NCBI GenBank assembly: GCA_020636375.1
Contig: JACJXZ010000007.1
Span: forward strand, 62,001-126,000
Source: Lewinellaceae bacterium
Lineage (GTDB): Bacteria > Bacteroidota > Bacteroidia > Chitinophagales > Saprospiraceae
Length of the DNA: 64,000 nucleotides
Reading direction: 5' to 3'
The notes beneath the pieces are model-generated. The model made no database searches, was not told the origin of the DNA, and was given only the letters and a program-made list of their open reading frames with translations. The position numbers and the translations under genes are program-made. Shown here one piece after another: positions 28,665 through 38,139 of this stretch. Within the stretch, counting starts at the first letter, position 1. Each line of letters starts with the position of its first letter.

Positions 28665-31190
28665 CTATCGGACGATTACCCTTTTGGTTACCCGTTTCCC
28701 GCCGGCCTGCAACCGAAGAAAGTACAGGCCCGCACTCAGGCCCTGCCGGTTGAAGGGCACCTCATGGAATCCGGCGGGCTGGGCTTCGCCAACCAGTTTT
28801 TTAAGCACTGCCCCTTTGCTGTCCAGTAGTTGTACGGTAACCCGTGCCGGGCTTTCCAATTCGTATTGCAATGACGCAGACTCCCGTACCGGATTGGGGA
28901 ACAAGCGCACGCTTTGCTCAAAGGCGCCGGCAACGGCTTCTTCTGTGCCGATTGTTATCTCATCCAGCAGGGGCTTCTGATAAGCGCCGTTTCCGTGGGT
29001 GGCTACCCTGAGCTTCCGGTTAGCGGGAGAGATCACCAGGTCGAATACCATGACGGCTTCGGGCAGTCCCTCCTGGAGAGGGATCCAGTTCTGTCCGCCG
29101 TCAGAAGAGGCGAATACGCCCAGGTCGTTTCCTACATAAATGATATCGGGAAAGAGAGGGTCTGCCACTACGGCGTTGGTGGGCACATCCGGCAGGCCTT
29201 CGGACAGGTCTTCCCAGGATTCGCCGTAGTTGTCCGTCCGGAATAAGTGGCCGGAGCCGAAACCGGAATAGGTAATGTAGGCGGTAGCTTCGTCGGTGGG
29301 GCCCACCGTCAGGTCCATAGGGAAGCGGTCGGGCAGGTTGGGGGCGGTAATATTTTGCCAGGTATCGCCGCCGTTTACCGTCACGAACACCCCATGGGTA
29401 GAGGAACCGGGAATAGGGGCCGTAGCGGCGTACACCACGTCGGAGTTTTGCGGCGAGATGGCCATGCTGAGGATGGGGTTGCCGTCCAGCCCGTTGCCGT
29501 CGCCGGTGACGGCCCAGCTGTCGCCGACGTTTTCCGATTTATAGACATTCGCCCTGCCGGCGTAGATGATGTCGGCGTTATCCTGGGCGATGACGTATGG
29601 CGCGATGAAAGCGGTAAACTCGTTGCCGGGCGGGACGACCGGCTGGAAGCTGTCGCCCCCATTGATGGAGCGCTGGATGTTGAGCCCCTGCCAGGACACA
29701 AAGACCCGGCTGTCGTTTTGCTGGTCGACGGCCGACCAGCCGCCGTCGCCGCCGAATACAGGCGTCCAGGACAAATCCTCGCTCCCTGTCCAGCGGATAG
29801 AGCCGTTGTCCTGCAGGCCGCCAAAGGCCAGGGCGGAGTCCTGTGCGGAATTGGAGAAGCCGTTGTAGAACTGCACGGTCTGGTAGCCGCCGTTGGCCGG
29901 GTAGTATTGCTCGCCCCCGTCGTCGGAACGGAACAGGCCGCCGTCGGTAGCCACGAAGACGATATTTGGGTCAGTAGGGTGGTAGGTGACGTCGTGGCAA
30001 TCGGCGTGTACCTCGCCCCCTCCGGCGGTGACGGTGATGCTGTTGCCGCCGTTGATGGATTTCCAGACATTGATGCCGACAACGGCCAGTTCATTGGCGT
30101 TGTTGGGGCTCACGGCTACGTCGTGAGAGAACCACCCCTGCCACTGGGAGTAGTCGATCGTGGTGCGAACCGTCCAGCTCGCCCCGAAGTTCGAAGACCG
30201 GCAGAGCCAGCTGCCGCCGTCGGCCTGGGAGAAGCCGTTGCCGATGCTGGCGTAGATGACGTTGGGGCTGCCGGGCGCCATGCCCAGCTGTATCTTTCCG
30301 TTGAACTGGGCGGGAACGCCGGCAGTGGCCTTTGTCCAGTTCTCCCCTCCGTCTGTAGTCCGGTAAATGCCGAAGCCGGGAGAGCTGAAGTTGCCGCAGC
30401 CGACGACTACCCGGTTGGGGTCGTCGGGGTGGATGAGCAGGTCGGTCGCCATGACGACGTCGTGGACCTGGCCCCAGCTGGCACCGGCGTCGTTGCTTCT
30501 GAAGACGCCCTGGGTGGTTGCCGCGTAGACCACGTTCGGGTCGCCGGGGGCTACCTTGACGGCCCAGACGCCGTGCTGCTGGTTGTAGGCCCAGTCGAGG
30601 CTCTTTTCCCATGTCGAGCCCCCGTCCGTCGATTTCAGGATGCCGATGCCGTAGCTGCCGCGGGTGCTGCGGTAGGCCGCTCCGGTGCCCGCCAGGTTGA
30701 AGTTGTACACCTCGCCGGTGCCGATGTACATTACCGTGGAGTCGCCCGGCGCGAAGGCAACCGAGCTGACCGCCAGGACGGGAAAGCCGGTCCCGACGCG
30801 CTCCCAGGCCAGGGCACCTGCGCCGGCGGTGTAGGAGCGCCACAGGCCCCCGCTGGCCGAGCCGAGGTACATAGTCCGGGGGTTCTGTGGGTTGAAAGCG
30901 ATGGCCAGCGTTCGCCCTCCGATGTTGTGCGGGCCCATGGACTCCCAGGGTTCGCCCTGCGGGCCGCTCCGCAGGGTTGCCGATTGCCGCAGTTGTTCCC
31001 AGGCGGCATAGTAGGCCCGTTCGGGCAGGTGTTCGTGGGGATAAATCCGCTGGGCGCTCAGGAAGTTGAGGGCTTCGTAGGCACCGGAGATTTTGCCGGG
31101 ATCAGCCGGCTGTTCTTTTGGGCGGTGGAAAAACAGGGCCGAGACCCCAAGCAGGGCGGCTAATGCTGTAAGAGTGAGTTTTGATTTCAT
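28665..31190 (-). CDS. Secreted sortilin/BNR-type beta-propeller with T9SS sorting domain
   Basis: 841 aa. Leader at 1-20 (KLTLTALAALLGVSALFF), then two large propellers built from repeats such as STDGGSTWEK, TTDGGENWTK, SSDGGQNWIP (BNR/Asp-box), the pattern of Vps10/sortilin-like and xyloglucanase-like proteins. No clear glycosidase catalytic pair can be assigned by eye. The C-terminal ~85 residues are a T9SS type A domain (LFPNPVRESASLQYE ... GLYFLRLQAGGKRVTKRVIVR). Surface or extracellular role; substrate unknown. Transcribed on its own from a gap filled with palindromic elements. Confidence 0.9.
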   Translation of the reverse strand: MKSKLTLTALAALLGVSALFFHRPKEQPADPGKISGAYEALNFLSAQRIYPHEHLPERAYYAAWEQLRQSATLRSGPQGEPWESMGPHNIGGRTLAIAFNPQNPRTMYLGSASGGLWRSYTAGAGALAWERVGTGFPVLAVSSVAFAPGDSTVMYIGTGEVYNFNLAGTGAAYRSTRGSYGIGILKSTDGGSTWEKSLDWAYNQQHGVWAVKVAPGDPNVVYAATTQGVFRSNDAGASWGQVHDVVMATDLLIHPDDPNRVVVGCGNFSSPGFGIYRTTDGGENWTKATAGVPAQFNGKIQLGMAPGSPNVIYASIGNGFSQADGGSWLCRSSNFGASWTVRTTIDYSQWQGWFSHDVAVSPNNANELAVVGINVWKSINGGNSITVTAGGGEVHADCHDVTYHPTDPNIVFVATDGGLFRSDDGGEQYYPANGGYQTVQFYNGFSNSAQDSALAFGGLQDNGSIRWTGSEDLSWTPVFGGDGGWSAVDQQNDSRVFVSWQGLNIQRSINGGDSFQPVVPPGNEFTAFIAPYVIAQDNADIIYAGRANVYKSENVGDSWAVTGDGNGLDGNPILSMAISPQNSDVVYAATAPIPGSSTHGVFVTVNGGDTWQNITAPNLPDRFPMDLTVGPTDEATAYITYSGFGSGHLFRTDNYGESWEDLSEGLPDVPTNAVVADPLFPDIIYVGNDLGVFASSDGGQNWIPLQEGLPEAVMVFDLVISPANRKLRVATHGNGAYQKPLLDEITIGTEEAVAGAFEQSVRLFPNPVRESASLQYELESPARVTVQLLDSKGAVLKKLVGEAQPAGFHEVPFNRQGLSAGLYFLRLQAGGKRVTKRVIVR

Positions 31191-31447
31191 AGCTTTGGAT
31201 TTAAATAAACGAAAATAGCCAAAGCTCTAAAATGGCGAATTCGCCAAATCTAAATGGAAGGGGAGGGGACAATTGTTGAAATGAGCAATATTTGACAACC
31301 TTGGTGCGCGGGCCTCATTGGTTTTCAAAAAATAAACGGGGGATTAGCCCACCCCTAAATCCTCCTGAAATGAATCCGGGACAGGCTCCGCCAGGCTCCT
31401 ACGCTAAAGCTTCGGCGCCAGCGTACGGGGGACATTTTCCCTGAGTT

Positions 31448-31642
31448 TAGGGATCGAAGAATAATAAGTTCCCCGTTTCAGGCGAGCTATTTTTTCACCA
31501 GGCAACCTGCCTGCCAGCGAGCTGGCGAGCAGGCAGGGGCGCGAGGAGGGAGCATAGCACCGCTACGCGACCGACCGAGCAACGCAGCATGGTGGAAAAA
31601 TAGCCGGATCAAATGGGGAAGTTATTATTCGCCGATCCCTTA
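31448..31642. repeat. 195-bp imperfect inverted-repeat element
   Basis: Arms 31448-31500 and 31590-31642: TTTAGGGATCG..AATAATAA..CCCC..GCTATTTTTTCACCA against its facing copy TGGTGGAAAAATAGC..GGGG..TTATTATTCGCCGATCCCTTAG. The centre has a strong hairpin (CTGCCTGCCAGCGAGCTGG facing CGAGCAGGCAG). No target duplication seen. Part of the 888-bp gene-free gap 31191-32078. Confidence 0.75.
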
Positions 31643-31654
31643 GCCGTGCGGTAT

Positions 31655-31917
31655 CCCCCGCTGGCGGCTACGAGTTGTACATAGATGGGCAATGGGCTGC
31701 CATCAGCCTGAAAGGCTGAAATAGGAATAGCCCAGGGCATCGCCCTGGGCGACAAATGGCCGTTCAATTACGCCCTGAAAGGGCAAAATAATTTATATCG
31801 CCCCTTCAGGGCTATGGTTTGGCACCCGATGTCGCCCAGGGCGATGCCCTGGGCTGGGTTATTTCAGCCCGTTGGGCTGACAGTAAGATATGTACAACTC
31901 GTAGCCGCTGGCGGGGG
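31655..31917. repeat. 263-bp nested palindrome element
   Basis: Near-perfect ends: CCCCCGCTGGCGGCTACGAG at 31655 faces CTCGTAGCCGCTGGCGGGGG ending at 31917, and the arms continue through TTGTACAT. Inside, GCCCAGGGCATCGCCCTGGG faces an equivalent block, and further short palindromes (AGCCTGAAAGGCT, GCCCTGAAAGGGC, CAGCCCGTTGGGCTG) are nested. The element is almost one giant palindrome without coding capacity. Confidence 0.82.
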
Positions 31918-31995
31918 CAGGGGGTGGAAAACCACATTTCCCTGGATTAATTTATGAAACTCAATCAGGCCCGCGAAGGGGTTGTTGCAATGAGA

Positions 31996-32048
31996 AAATG
32001 TAGGTAACTAGCAGGGACAAAAGACCACCTAAATAGTTGCAAATGCAG
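31996..32048. mobile_element. 37-bp remnant of GTAACTATTTA-type MITE
   Basis: Element 32004-32040 begins GTAACTAGCAG and ends CCACCTAAATAGTTGC, the same ends as the 63-bp copy at 6309 with nearly all of the inside gone. Flanked by AAATGTAG (31996-32003) and AAATGCAG (32041-32048), an 8-bp duplication with one mismatch. Confidence 0.75.
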
Positions 32049-32078
32049 ACAGGGGTAACAAGATTTTCAGGAGCAGCG

Positions 32079-33524
32079 CTATCTCAAATTCACCGTCACC
32101 TTTTGTGTATACAGGGCGTTTCCGATATGGATGACAAGCCAGTATACGCCGGAGGGCCACAATTTTACGTCCAGCTGGCAGCTTCCATCCGAGGCGGGAA
32201 CCCGATAGCGGGCTACCCTTTGCCCCTGCGCGCCAAAGACCTGCAACGTCACCTCGCCTGCTACAAAGCCGGCCTCCTCCCAGTTGACGGACAAGGTGGA
32301 AGATGCCGGATTGGGAAACACGCGCAGTCCAATGTTCTCCGCATGGCCGACGCCCGTAATGCAGGGGCCGTCGTAGGCGAGTACTTTTACGCCCGTGCGG
32401 GTAGAGGCAAAGGGGATAAAAGAGCAGACATAGGAGAGGAAAACTTTGTCTCCGTACGACGCTACGCCCCAGCTGCCGATGCCGTCATCCAGGCTGCCGA
32501 AGGAACCGCAGTGATCCGGCTGGGCAGGATTGGAGACATCGACGACCTGCAGGTCGCTCTTGCCGCTGGAGAGAAAGAGCAGGCCGCAGCTTTCGTCGTA
32601 GGCCAGCTCGTTCGTATGGCCGGGGCTGGAGAACCAGTTCAGGGGGTTCGACTGGCAATTCCAGGGGTTCCACCAACTGACTGGGGCAATATTTCCGGGG
32701 TTGGAAACGTCCAGGATTTCCAGGCCGCAGTAGTCGAAGGAAACGTAGAGCAGGTTCCCGCGGAGCAGGGCGTTGTTGTAAGCTCTGGGCAGGTTGTCCA
32801 GAGCAGGGTTGGAATAGCGGCCGATCTCTTCTGGCTGGTTGGGGTTGGAAACGTCGATGATGCGTATGCCGCCAGCGTCGTAGCAGAGGTAAACCAGCCC
32901 ATCCTGTACGGCCATGCCCCGGGCGTTGTACTTGGGCGGGTCTGGGTTGGGAGAGGGGAAGGCGATGTCCGGCGTAAACAGCGAAACGAATTCGATGTCG
33001 TCCTTATTGGCGATGTCGAGGGTGATCAATCCGTGGCCCATGGCGCCGAGGTAGGCATACTGGCCCGCTACTTCGACGACGCCGGCGCCCTGAGTAGGGT
33101 TGGAGTAGGCCCATACATCCCGCACACGGGCATTGGCAGGCGCCGACACATCTACGATGGCCAGGCCGGGAGGCTGATTCCCGGAAAAGAAATTGCCCAG
33201 GGCCAGATAGAGGAAATTGCCGTCCTGAGAAAGGTTCATCACTTCCAGGCCTTCCAGCATCTCCGTACCGATCCCCTGAACCAGGGCCGGAGATTGGATA
33301 TCCGAAATATCGTAAATCCTGAGCCCGGCTTCCTTATTGGCCACGTACAGGAAAGGCCGGCCCATCTGGTCATGCTCCATGGTCATGGCAATGGCCGAGC
33401 AGGTGGAGGTAATGTCGGACTGCTCCGACAGGCGCAGGCAGTCCTGCGAGGAAGAGAATAAGGGAAAGCAAAGGGCAAGAGCCGATATGAGAAGAACGAT
33501 CAAACAGGATTTGGATGTTTTCAT
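32079..33524 (-). CDS. Secreted LVIVD-repeat beta-propeller with T9SS sorting domain
   Basis: 481 aa. Signal peptide ending PLFSSSQ (about 27). Repeats of the LVIVD type are visible at regular spacing: LRIYDISDIQSP, LAIVDVSAPANA, IRIIDVSNPNQP, LEILDVSNPGN and LQVVDVSNPAQP, giving a propeller probably displayed on the surface. The last ~75 residues form a T9SS type A domain (LRVFPNPASSTLSV ... GVYWLVIHIGNALYTQKVTVNLR). Binding role unknown. Promoter region upstream is interrupted by a MITE-like element at 33577-33718, about 50 bp from the start. Confidence 0.9.
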   Translation of the reverse strand: MKTSKSCLIVLLISALALCFPLFSSSQDCLRLSEQSDITSTCSAIAMTMEHDQMGRPFLYVANKEAGLRIYDISDIQSPALVQGIGTEMLEGLEVMNLSQDGNFLYLALGNFFSGNQPPGLAIVDVSAPANARVRDVWAYSNPTQGAGVVEVAGQYAYLGAMGHGLITLDIANKDDIEFVSLFTPDIAFPSPNPDPPKYNARGMAVQDGLVYLCYDAGGIRIIDVSNPNQPEEIGRYSNPALDNLPRAYNNALLRGNLLYVSFDYCGLEILDVSNPGNIAPVSWWNPWNCQSNPLNWFSSPGHTNELAYDESCGLLFLSSGKSDLQVVDVSNPAQPDHCGSFGSLDDGIGSWGVASYGDKVFLSYVCSFIPFASTRTGVKVLAYDGPCITGVGHAENIGLRVFPNPASSTLSVNWEEAGFVAGEVTLQVFGAQGQRVARYRVPASDGSCQLDVKLWPSGVYWLVIHIGNALYTQKVTVNLR

Positions 33525-33565
33525 AATGACAAGTTAATGATTTTTAGGGTTTTGTGGAAGGCCTG

Positions 33566-33729
33566 GGTGTTTCGTCAGCAATTTCTCATGTAGAGCGTAC
33601 ACGTATCGCCACAAAAACACAAAGGCACCAAATCCGCACTAAATTTAGTGCGGATTTGGTGTTTTAGTGTTTTCGTGGCATCTTTTCGCCACGTGTGTAC
33701 CTTACATGAGAAATTTCTGGTGTTTCGTC
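33566..33729. mobile_element. 142-bp hairpin element with 11-bp direct repeats
   Basis: Element 33577-33718 with inverted ends (AGCAATTTCTCATGTA facing TACATGAGAAATTTCT) flanked by GGTGTTTCGTC at 33566-33576 and 33719-33729. The centre is a perfect palindrome AATCCGCACTAAA/TTTAGTGCGGATT inside a longer stem GCCAC..GTGGC. It carries no gene. The 780-bp gap 33525-34304 holds this, the element at 33771, and an AT-rich promoter region. Confidence 0.82.
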
Positions 33730-33762
33730 CATACTACTGTATAAGGATAATGAAGGAACCTT

Positions 33763-33920
33763 CTTCTTTTGTAACTATCAACATAACCTGGAAATCGCAT
33801 TTTCTGCCTTTGTTTGCCCCGACCCTTCAGGGTGCAAAGGCGGAAAACGCGCTGGCTCCCTATAAGGATGGGGCAAAACAGGGCGTTTTCTGCCGATTTT
33901 TTCGATAGTTACCTTCTTTT
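33763..33920. mobile_element. 142-bp GTAACTATC-ended MITE with 8-bp target duplication
   Basis: Element 33771-33912 beginning GTAACTATCAA and ending TTCGATAGTTAC, flanked by CTTCTTTT at 33763-33770 and 33913-33920. The first eight terminal bases and the T-rich 8-bp duplication match the GTAACTATTTA family at 6309, 19927 and 32004. The interior has a stem (TTTTCTGCC / GGCGGAAAA) and no gene. Confidence 0.82.
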
Positions 33921-34077
33921 TTAATTACTTTCTAATGAAATTTTTTTTCAAAACCGACGGATAGATTGCATATTAGGGCCTTTGATAAATGGATAGTTAT
34001 TGGGTTTCCAGATTGATGAAAAATTAACATATAATTAGAATTTTGGAATCAATTTTTTTTCATTCATTGAGAATTGT

Positions 34078-34085
34078 TACTTTTG
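34078..34085 (+). promoter_or_regulatory. Candidate -7 box TACTTTTG upstream of beta-helix genes
   Basis: TACTTTTG fits TAnnTTTG and lies in an AT-rich stretch 220 bp before the first tandem beta-helix gene. The surrounding TTGTTACTTTTGTG is repeated exactly upstream of the DUF937 gene (62449-62456 box). No clear -33 box. Confidence 0.4.
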
Positions 34086-34304
34086 TGCCCCGAGGATGTA
34101 GTATTTAAGCGACTTTTTGCAATTTCCCCAAATTTTTTGCTCCCGTAACAAGCCAGAAAAACCGGCGTATAACAGTGCTGTAGAGAATAACGAAGAAAAG
34201 GCACGGCCTTTGCGGCCAGCTTTTGCGCCGTTGCCGCAAATCCGCCCGTACGATAAAACCAAACGTGCAAATAAGATGGTTTTCTGATTGCTAACAAATT
34301 TCTC

Positions 34305-36053
34305 ATGGAAAGACGATTACTACTTTATTTGTTGACAGGACTTGTTTTATTGAACCCTTCTTTCACGGCCTGGGCCAATTCCCCCACCTTCTTCTGGGTC
34401 GGAGGGTTCAGCAACAACTGGGAAGACGAAGAAAACTGGGTCGATATGGACTCCGGCATCGGCAACCAACTTCCGACGGACATCGCCGACGTGATGATCG
34501 ACGGGAGCGTGTCGGTAATCCTTTCTACCAACTTCACTACCGGCTCCATACAGCTCAGCGGCGGTGCCACGCTGACCATCGCCGCCGGTGCCACTTTGTT
34601 CACCGTAGAAGGCGGGTTGAATGGGAGCCACGGCATCCGGTTGGACCAAACCAGCCCGAACACGGGCTACCAGGCTTATATCGACGGTTCGAAAAGCGGC
34701 CCCAGCGCGCTGATCGTAAACGGCCACCTCATCGTCAACGACCTCACCGACCCGAGTGTCTCCGCACCGGGAACCGGCATGTACATCCTGCAATACACCA
34801 GCGTAACAGTCGGCAGCGGCGGTTCGATCACCATCACCAACGCTTCCGACGAAGGCATAAAGCTAAAGGGTAGCCTGGTCAACAACGGCACGATCTCGAT
34901 CAACAACTCCAGCCTGGCCGCCATTTCGACTTCCGGGGCGGTTGCAGGCAGCATCATCACCAACAACGGCATGCTTGCCATTTCAGGCGCAGCGGTCGGT
35001 TTGGACCTCGGATCGGTCCATTTCGACAACAACGCACCCGGCACGGTGGTCATTTCCGATATCACTCCCGGCGGCAAGCTGGTCCAGGGAAGCGGGCAAT
35101 TCCGAAACTACGGGACCTTCGGCGGGAACGGGACAGTCAGTTCCGCCACTTTTAAACCCCAGCCCAACTCCACTATTTCTCCCGGCGCCTCCATCGGTAC
35201 CCTCACCTTCGACAGCGGGCTTGACCTGGACGGGGTCACCCTTTTTGCGGAGATCAACGCCCCCAACGCCTACGACCGCCTGATCGTGCAGGGCGCGGTC
35301 CTGCTGGATGGCGGCACCCTGAGCTTTGGCGGCACCTACAGCCCGACGAACGGCGAAGATTACCTGCTCGTCCATTCCACGACCAATGGCGTCACGGATA
35401 AGTTCAGCCATCCGACCGAAACCGAACCGGTTACCCTGAACAGCACGACCTTCAATATTTCCTATACCGGCGACTTGTCCGCCGATGTGGACATCTTGGT
35501 CAACAGCACTGCCCTGCCGGTGGAACTCCTCAGTTTTGCTGCTCAGCCCAAAGGCGGGGCCGTGCTGCTCAGCTGGGCCACCGCCACGGAAACCAACAGC
35601 GACTACTTCTCTGTGGAGCATTCCACCGACGGGCGCCACTTCCGGGAGATCGGCCGCGTGGCCGCAGCGGGCGCTTCGTTGGAAAAGCACGATTATTCCT
35701 TTACCGACTTTTCTCCGCACAAGGGACTGAACTACTACCGCCTCGACGAACACGACCTGGACGGTGCCCATGCCTACAGCCCGGTGCAGTCCGTCGTCCT
35801 GGAAAACAAAAACGCCTGGTCGGTTACGCCAACTCTGGCGCACCAGGCCGTCGCCATCGAGTGGCAGGAAGCGCCGGCCGGCAAAGCCACCGTCGAAGTG
35901 TTCAACCTGGCTGGGCAGCAAGCCTTCAGCCTGGAGGCGCCGGCGCAGACCGGCGCTATACAGATACCCGTGGAGGGCTGGGCACCGGGCATGTACCTGG
36001 TGGTCGTGCAGCACGACGGCCTGGCAGAGGCGCAGCGGTTTGTGAAGGAGTAG
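34305..36053 (+). CDS. T9SS-secreted beta-helix protein, tandem paralogue 1
   Basis: 582 aa. Signal peptide ending FTAWAN (about 25), a short FFWVGGFSNNWEDEENWVD segment (a conserved opening of many G8/PATR-like surface proteins), repeated Thr/Asn/Gly-rich strands that look like a right-handed beta-helix (about 60-390), then a domain with LPVELLSFAAQP and WATATETNSDYFSVEHS (about 400-490), and a C-terminal T9SS sorting domain ending AQRFVKE. Function unknown; likely a surface adhesin or structural protein. The first of three tandem genes; 28 bp separates it from the next. Confidence 0.88.
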   Translation: MERRLLLYLLTGLVLLNPSFTAWANSPTFFWVGGFSNNWEDEENWVDMDSGIGNQLPTDIADVMIDGSVSVILSTNFTTGSIQLSGGATLTIAAGATLFTVEGGLNGSHGIRLDQTSPNTGYQAYIDGSKSGPSALIVNGHLIVNDLTDPSVSAPGTGMYILQYTSVTVGSGGSITITNASDEGIKLKGSLVNNGTISINNSSLAAISTSGAVAGSIITNNGMLAISGAAVGLDLGSVHFDNNAPGTVVISDITPGGKLVQGSGQFRNYGTFGGNGTVSSATFKPQPNSTISPGASIGTLTFDSGLDLDGVTLFAEINAPNAYDRLIVQGAVLLDGGTLSFGGTYSPTNGEDYLLVHSTTNGVTDKFSHPTETEPVTLNSTTFNISYTGDLSADVDILVNSTALPVELLSFAAQPKGGAVLLSWATATETNSDYFSVEHSTDGRHFREIGRVAAAGASLEKHDYSFTDFSPHKGLNYYRLDEHDLDGAHAYSPVQSVVLENKNAWSVTPTLAHQAVAIEWQEAPAGKATVEVFNLAGQQAFSLEAPAQTGAIQIPVEGWAPGMYLVVVQHDGLAEAQRFVKE

Positions 36054-36081
36054 TTTTATACCCAATTGACAATAGAATTTC

Positions 36082-37884
36082 ATGAAAAAGCGAGTTGTTT
36101 TGCTACAGTATGCACTATTGGTATTGTTTTTTTTGAATCCGATGTTTTTGACTGATGCCTGGGCCAATTCCGACACCTACCTTTGGGGGGGCGGATCCGT
36201 TTTGAATCCCAATGACTGGGAAGACGGAGATAACTGGATCAACCTGGATAATTCGAACTCTACCGGCCAGGTCCCGGCGGCAGATGCCGACGTGTTGATT
36301 GACGGCAACGTTACTGTTTACATTTCTTCCGACGTCACTACGGGATCAATACAGCTCAGCGCCGGGGCTGATCTCATTATTACCAGTACCGGTAAGTTGA
36401 CTACGCAGGAGGGCGGCCTAGATGGCAGCCATGGCATCCGCCTGGATTTGTTGGTGGGTTCGACTGCGAGTGGAAACTATTCCGGGACCACCTTTTCGGC
36501 GGTAAGCGCATCCAGCACCCTGACCGTAAATGGAACACTCAATATTAATGTAGCCCCTGCAACCAATCAACGAGCTCCCAAGGCCGGCTTATTCATCAAC
36601 GCATCCAATTCTGTGACCGTTGGAAGCTCAGGCACGGTTAATATCATCGTCGCCGGGACCAATGGGATGGAGATAACGGGCAACTTGACCAACAATGGCA
36701 ATATTAGTATAACAAACCCTACAAAATATGGCATTCAATTTGAGAGCTATGGAGAATTAACTAATGGCGTATCCGGAACTTTAATGGTGTCAGGAGGCAC
36801 GAAGTGCATGAATTTTAGAAGTAATTCTTCCATGACCAATAATGGTACCGTACAATTGACTGGTGCTTCGACAGATACGATAATTACAGCAGGTAGTCCC
36901 TGGGACTTCTACAATAACAAAATTTTCCAGGGCGATGGCGTAATTGACAGAGCAAAGTTTTTCGTTCACGGTCCAATGTCTACCCTGATACCCGGCTCTT
37001 CACCTGGCTGCCTTAATTTTTTCAATGGCAGTGATGCTGTTTCTCTGTCAGGCGTAACGCTTCAAATAGAGATTAATGGCACAACGGTATGTTCCGATTA
37101 TGACCAGATCGAATTTTCCGGATCCGGGAATGTTGACCTCACCGGCGCGACCCTCAACCCCATTTTCACCTACGCCCCCCTCCCGGGCGACATGTTCTCC
37201 ATCATCACCGCCAATAGCTTTTCGGGCAGTTTCGCTTCCCCAATGGCGGGCCAGATGGTCACCGTCGGCAATACGAGTTTTATTCCGTCCTATTCGACCT
37301 CCGGCTCCGGCACTTCCTTTGACTTCTCCGTAAGCGACTTCCTCTTCCCCGTCGAGCTCACCGCTTTCACCGCCCGTCCTGCCGGCAAAGCCGTGCAGCT
37401 CCAGTGGGCCACCGCCACGGAAACCAATAACGACTATTTCTCCGTCGAGCATTCCACCGACGGGCGCAGCTTCCGGGAGATCGGCCGGGTAGCCGGCGCG
37501 GGCACCTCGCAGGAGGAGCGCCGCTATGCCTTTGCCGATCATGCTCCGGCTGCCGGACTGAACTACTACCGCCTCAGACAGCACGATTTCGACGGCCGCT
37601 ACGAGTACAGCGATATACGGTCCGTCGTTTTTGGCGGGGAAAGCCCGTGGACGATCTATCCCACGCTGGCCCACGAATCCGTCACCGTAGAATGGGTATC
37701 GGCACCCGGAGGCGATTCCATCATCGAGGCTTTCAACCTGGCGGGGAAAAAGGTTTACGCCCGCAAGGCGCCCGGCCAGTCGGCATCGCTGCAGATACCG
37801 GTGCAGGACTGGCTGCCGGGCCAGTACTGGGTGCTGGTGCGGAGCAACGGAGGGATGGCTGCCCGTCAGTTCGTGAAAGAGTAA
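36082..37884 (+). CDS. T9SS-secreted beta-helix protein, tandem paralogue 2
   Basis: 600 aa, same plan as gene 1: signal peptide, LWGGGSVLNPNDWEDGDNW opening, beta-helix-like repeats, the LPVELTAF/WATATETNNDYFSVEHS domain (about 425-520) and a sorting domain ending ARQFVKE. It is closest to gene 3 in the helix part (for example GGLDGSHGIRLDL, NQRAPKAG, DRAKFFVHGP). The middle (about 36640-37090) is visibly richer in A/T than either end, which suggests mosaic origin or relaxed codon use. Confidence 0.88.
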   Translation: MKKRVVLLQYALLVLFFLNPMFLTDAWANSDTYLWGGGSVLNPNDWEDGDNWINLDNSNSTGQVPAADADVLIDGNVTVYISSDVTTGSIQLSAGADLIITSTGKLTTQEGGLDGSHGIRLDLLVGSTASGNYSGTTFSAVSASSTLTVNGTLNINVAPATNQRAPKAGLFINASNSVTVGSSGTVNIIVAGTNGMEITGNLTNNGNISITNPTKYGIQFESYGELTNGVSGTLMVSGGTKCMNFRSNSSMTNNGTVQLTGASTDTIITAGSPWDFYNNKIFQGDGVIDRAKFFVHGPMSTLIPGSSPGCLNFFNGSDAVSLSGVTLQIEINGTTVCSDYDQIEFSGSGNVDLTGATLNPIFTYAPLPGDMFSIITANSFSGSFASPMAGQMVTVGNTSFIPSYSTSGSGTSFDFSVSDFLFPVELTAFTARPAGKAVQLQWATATETNNDYFSVEHSTDGRSFREIGRVAGAGTSQEERRYAFADHAPAAGLNYYRLRQHDFDGRYEYSDIRSVVFGGESPWTIYPTLAHESVTVEWVSAPGGDSIIEAFNLAGKKVYARKAPGQSASLQIPVQDWLPGQYWVLVRSNGGMAARQFVKE

Positions 37885-38139
37885 CCCGCAACCGGGCCTT
37901 TTATAATTTTTTTTCTCCCTTCACGCCGGCGAATTCAGGCCGGCACGGATACAAAAAAACGGGCAACAATAACCTGCATTATTGTTGTACAGCCTGGCTT
38001 TTATGCCATCTCTGACAACACGCCTTTTTCAGCTTTATGAAACTGCTGTGCCTCCTTCATCAGCATTCAATCCTGATGGCAGGTGAGCTTTGTCGCTGGA
38101 TTTTTTCGAACGATTTTTCAACACCAAAAAACTCTTGTC

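Noticed and set aside
29247..31163. Long plus-strand frame (638 codons) opposite the BNR propeller
   Set aside because: Antisense shadow; Gly/Val-rich translation without motifs, and the minus-strand protein has a leader and a sorting domain.
31655..31917. Structured non-coding RNA gene or riboswitch
   Set aside because: Symmetry extends to the very ends as in an insertion element, and no promoter or downstream gene on the same strand is placed to use it.
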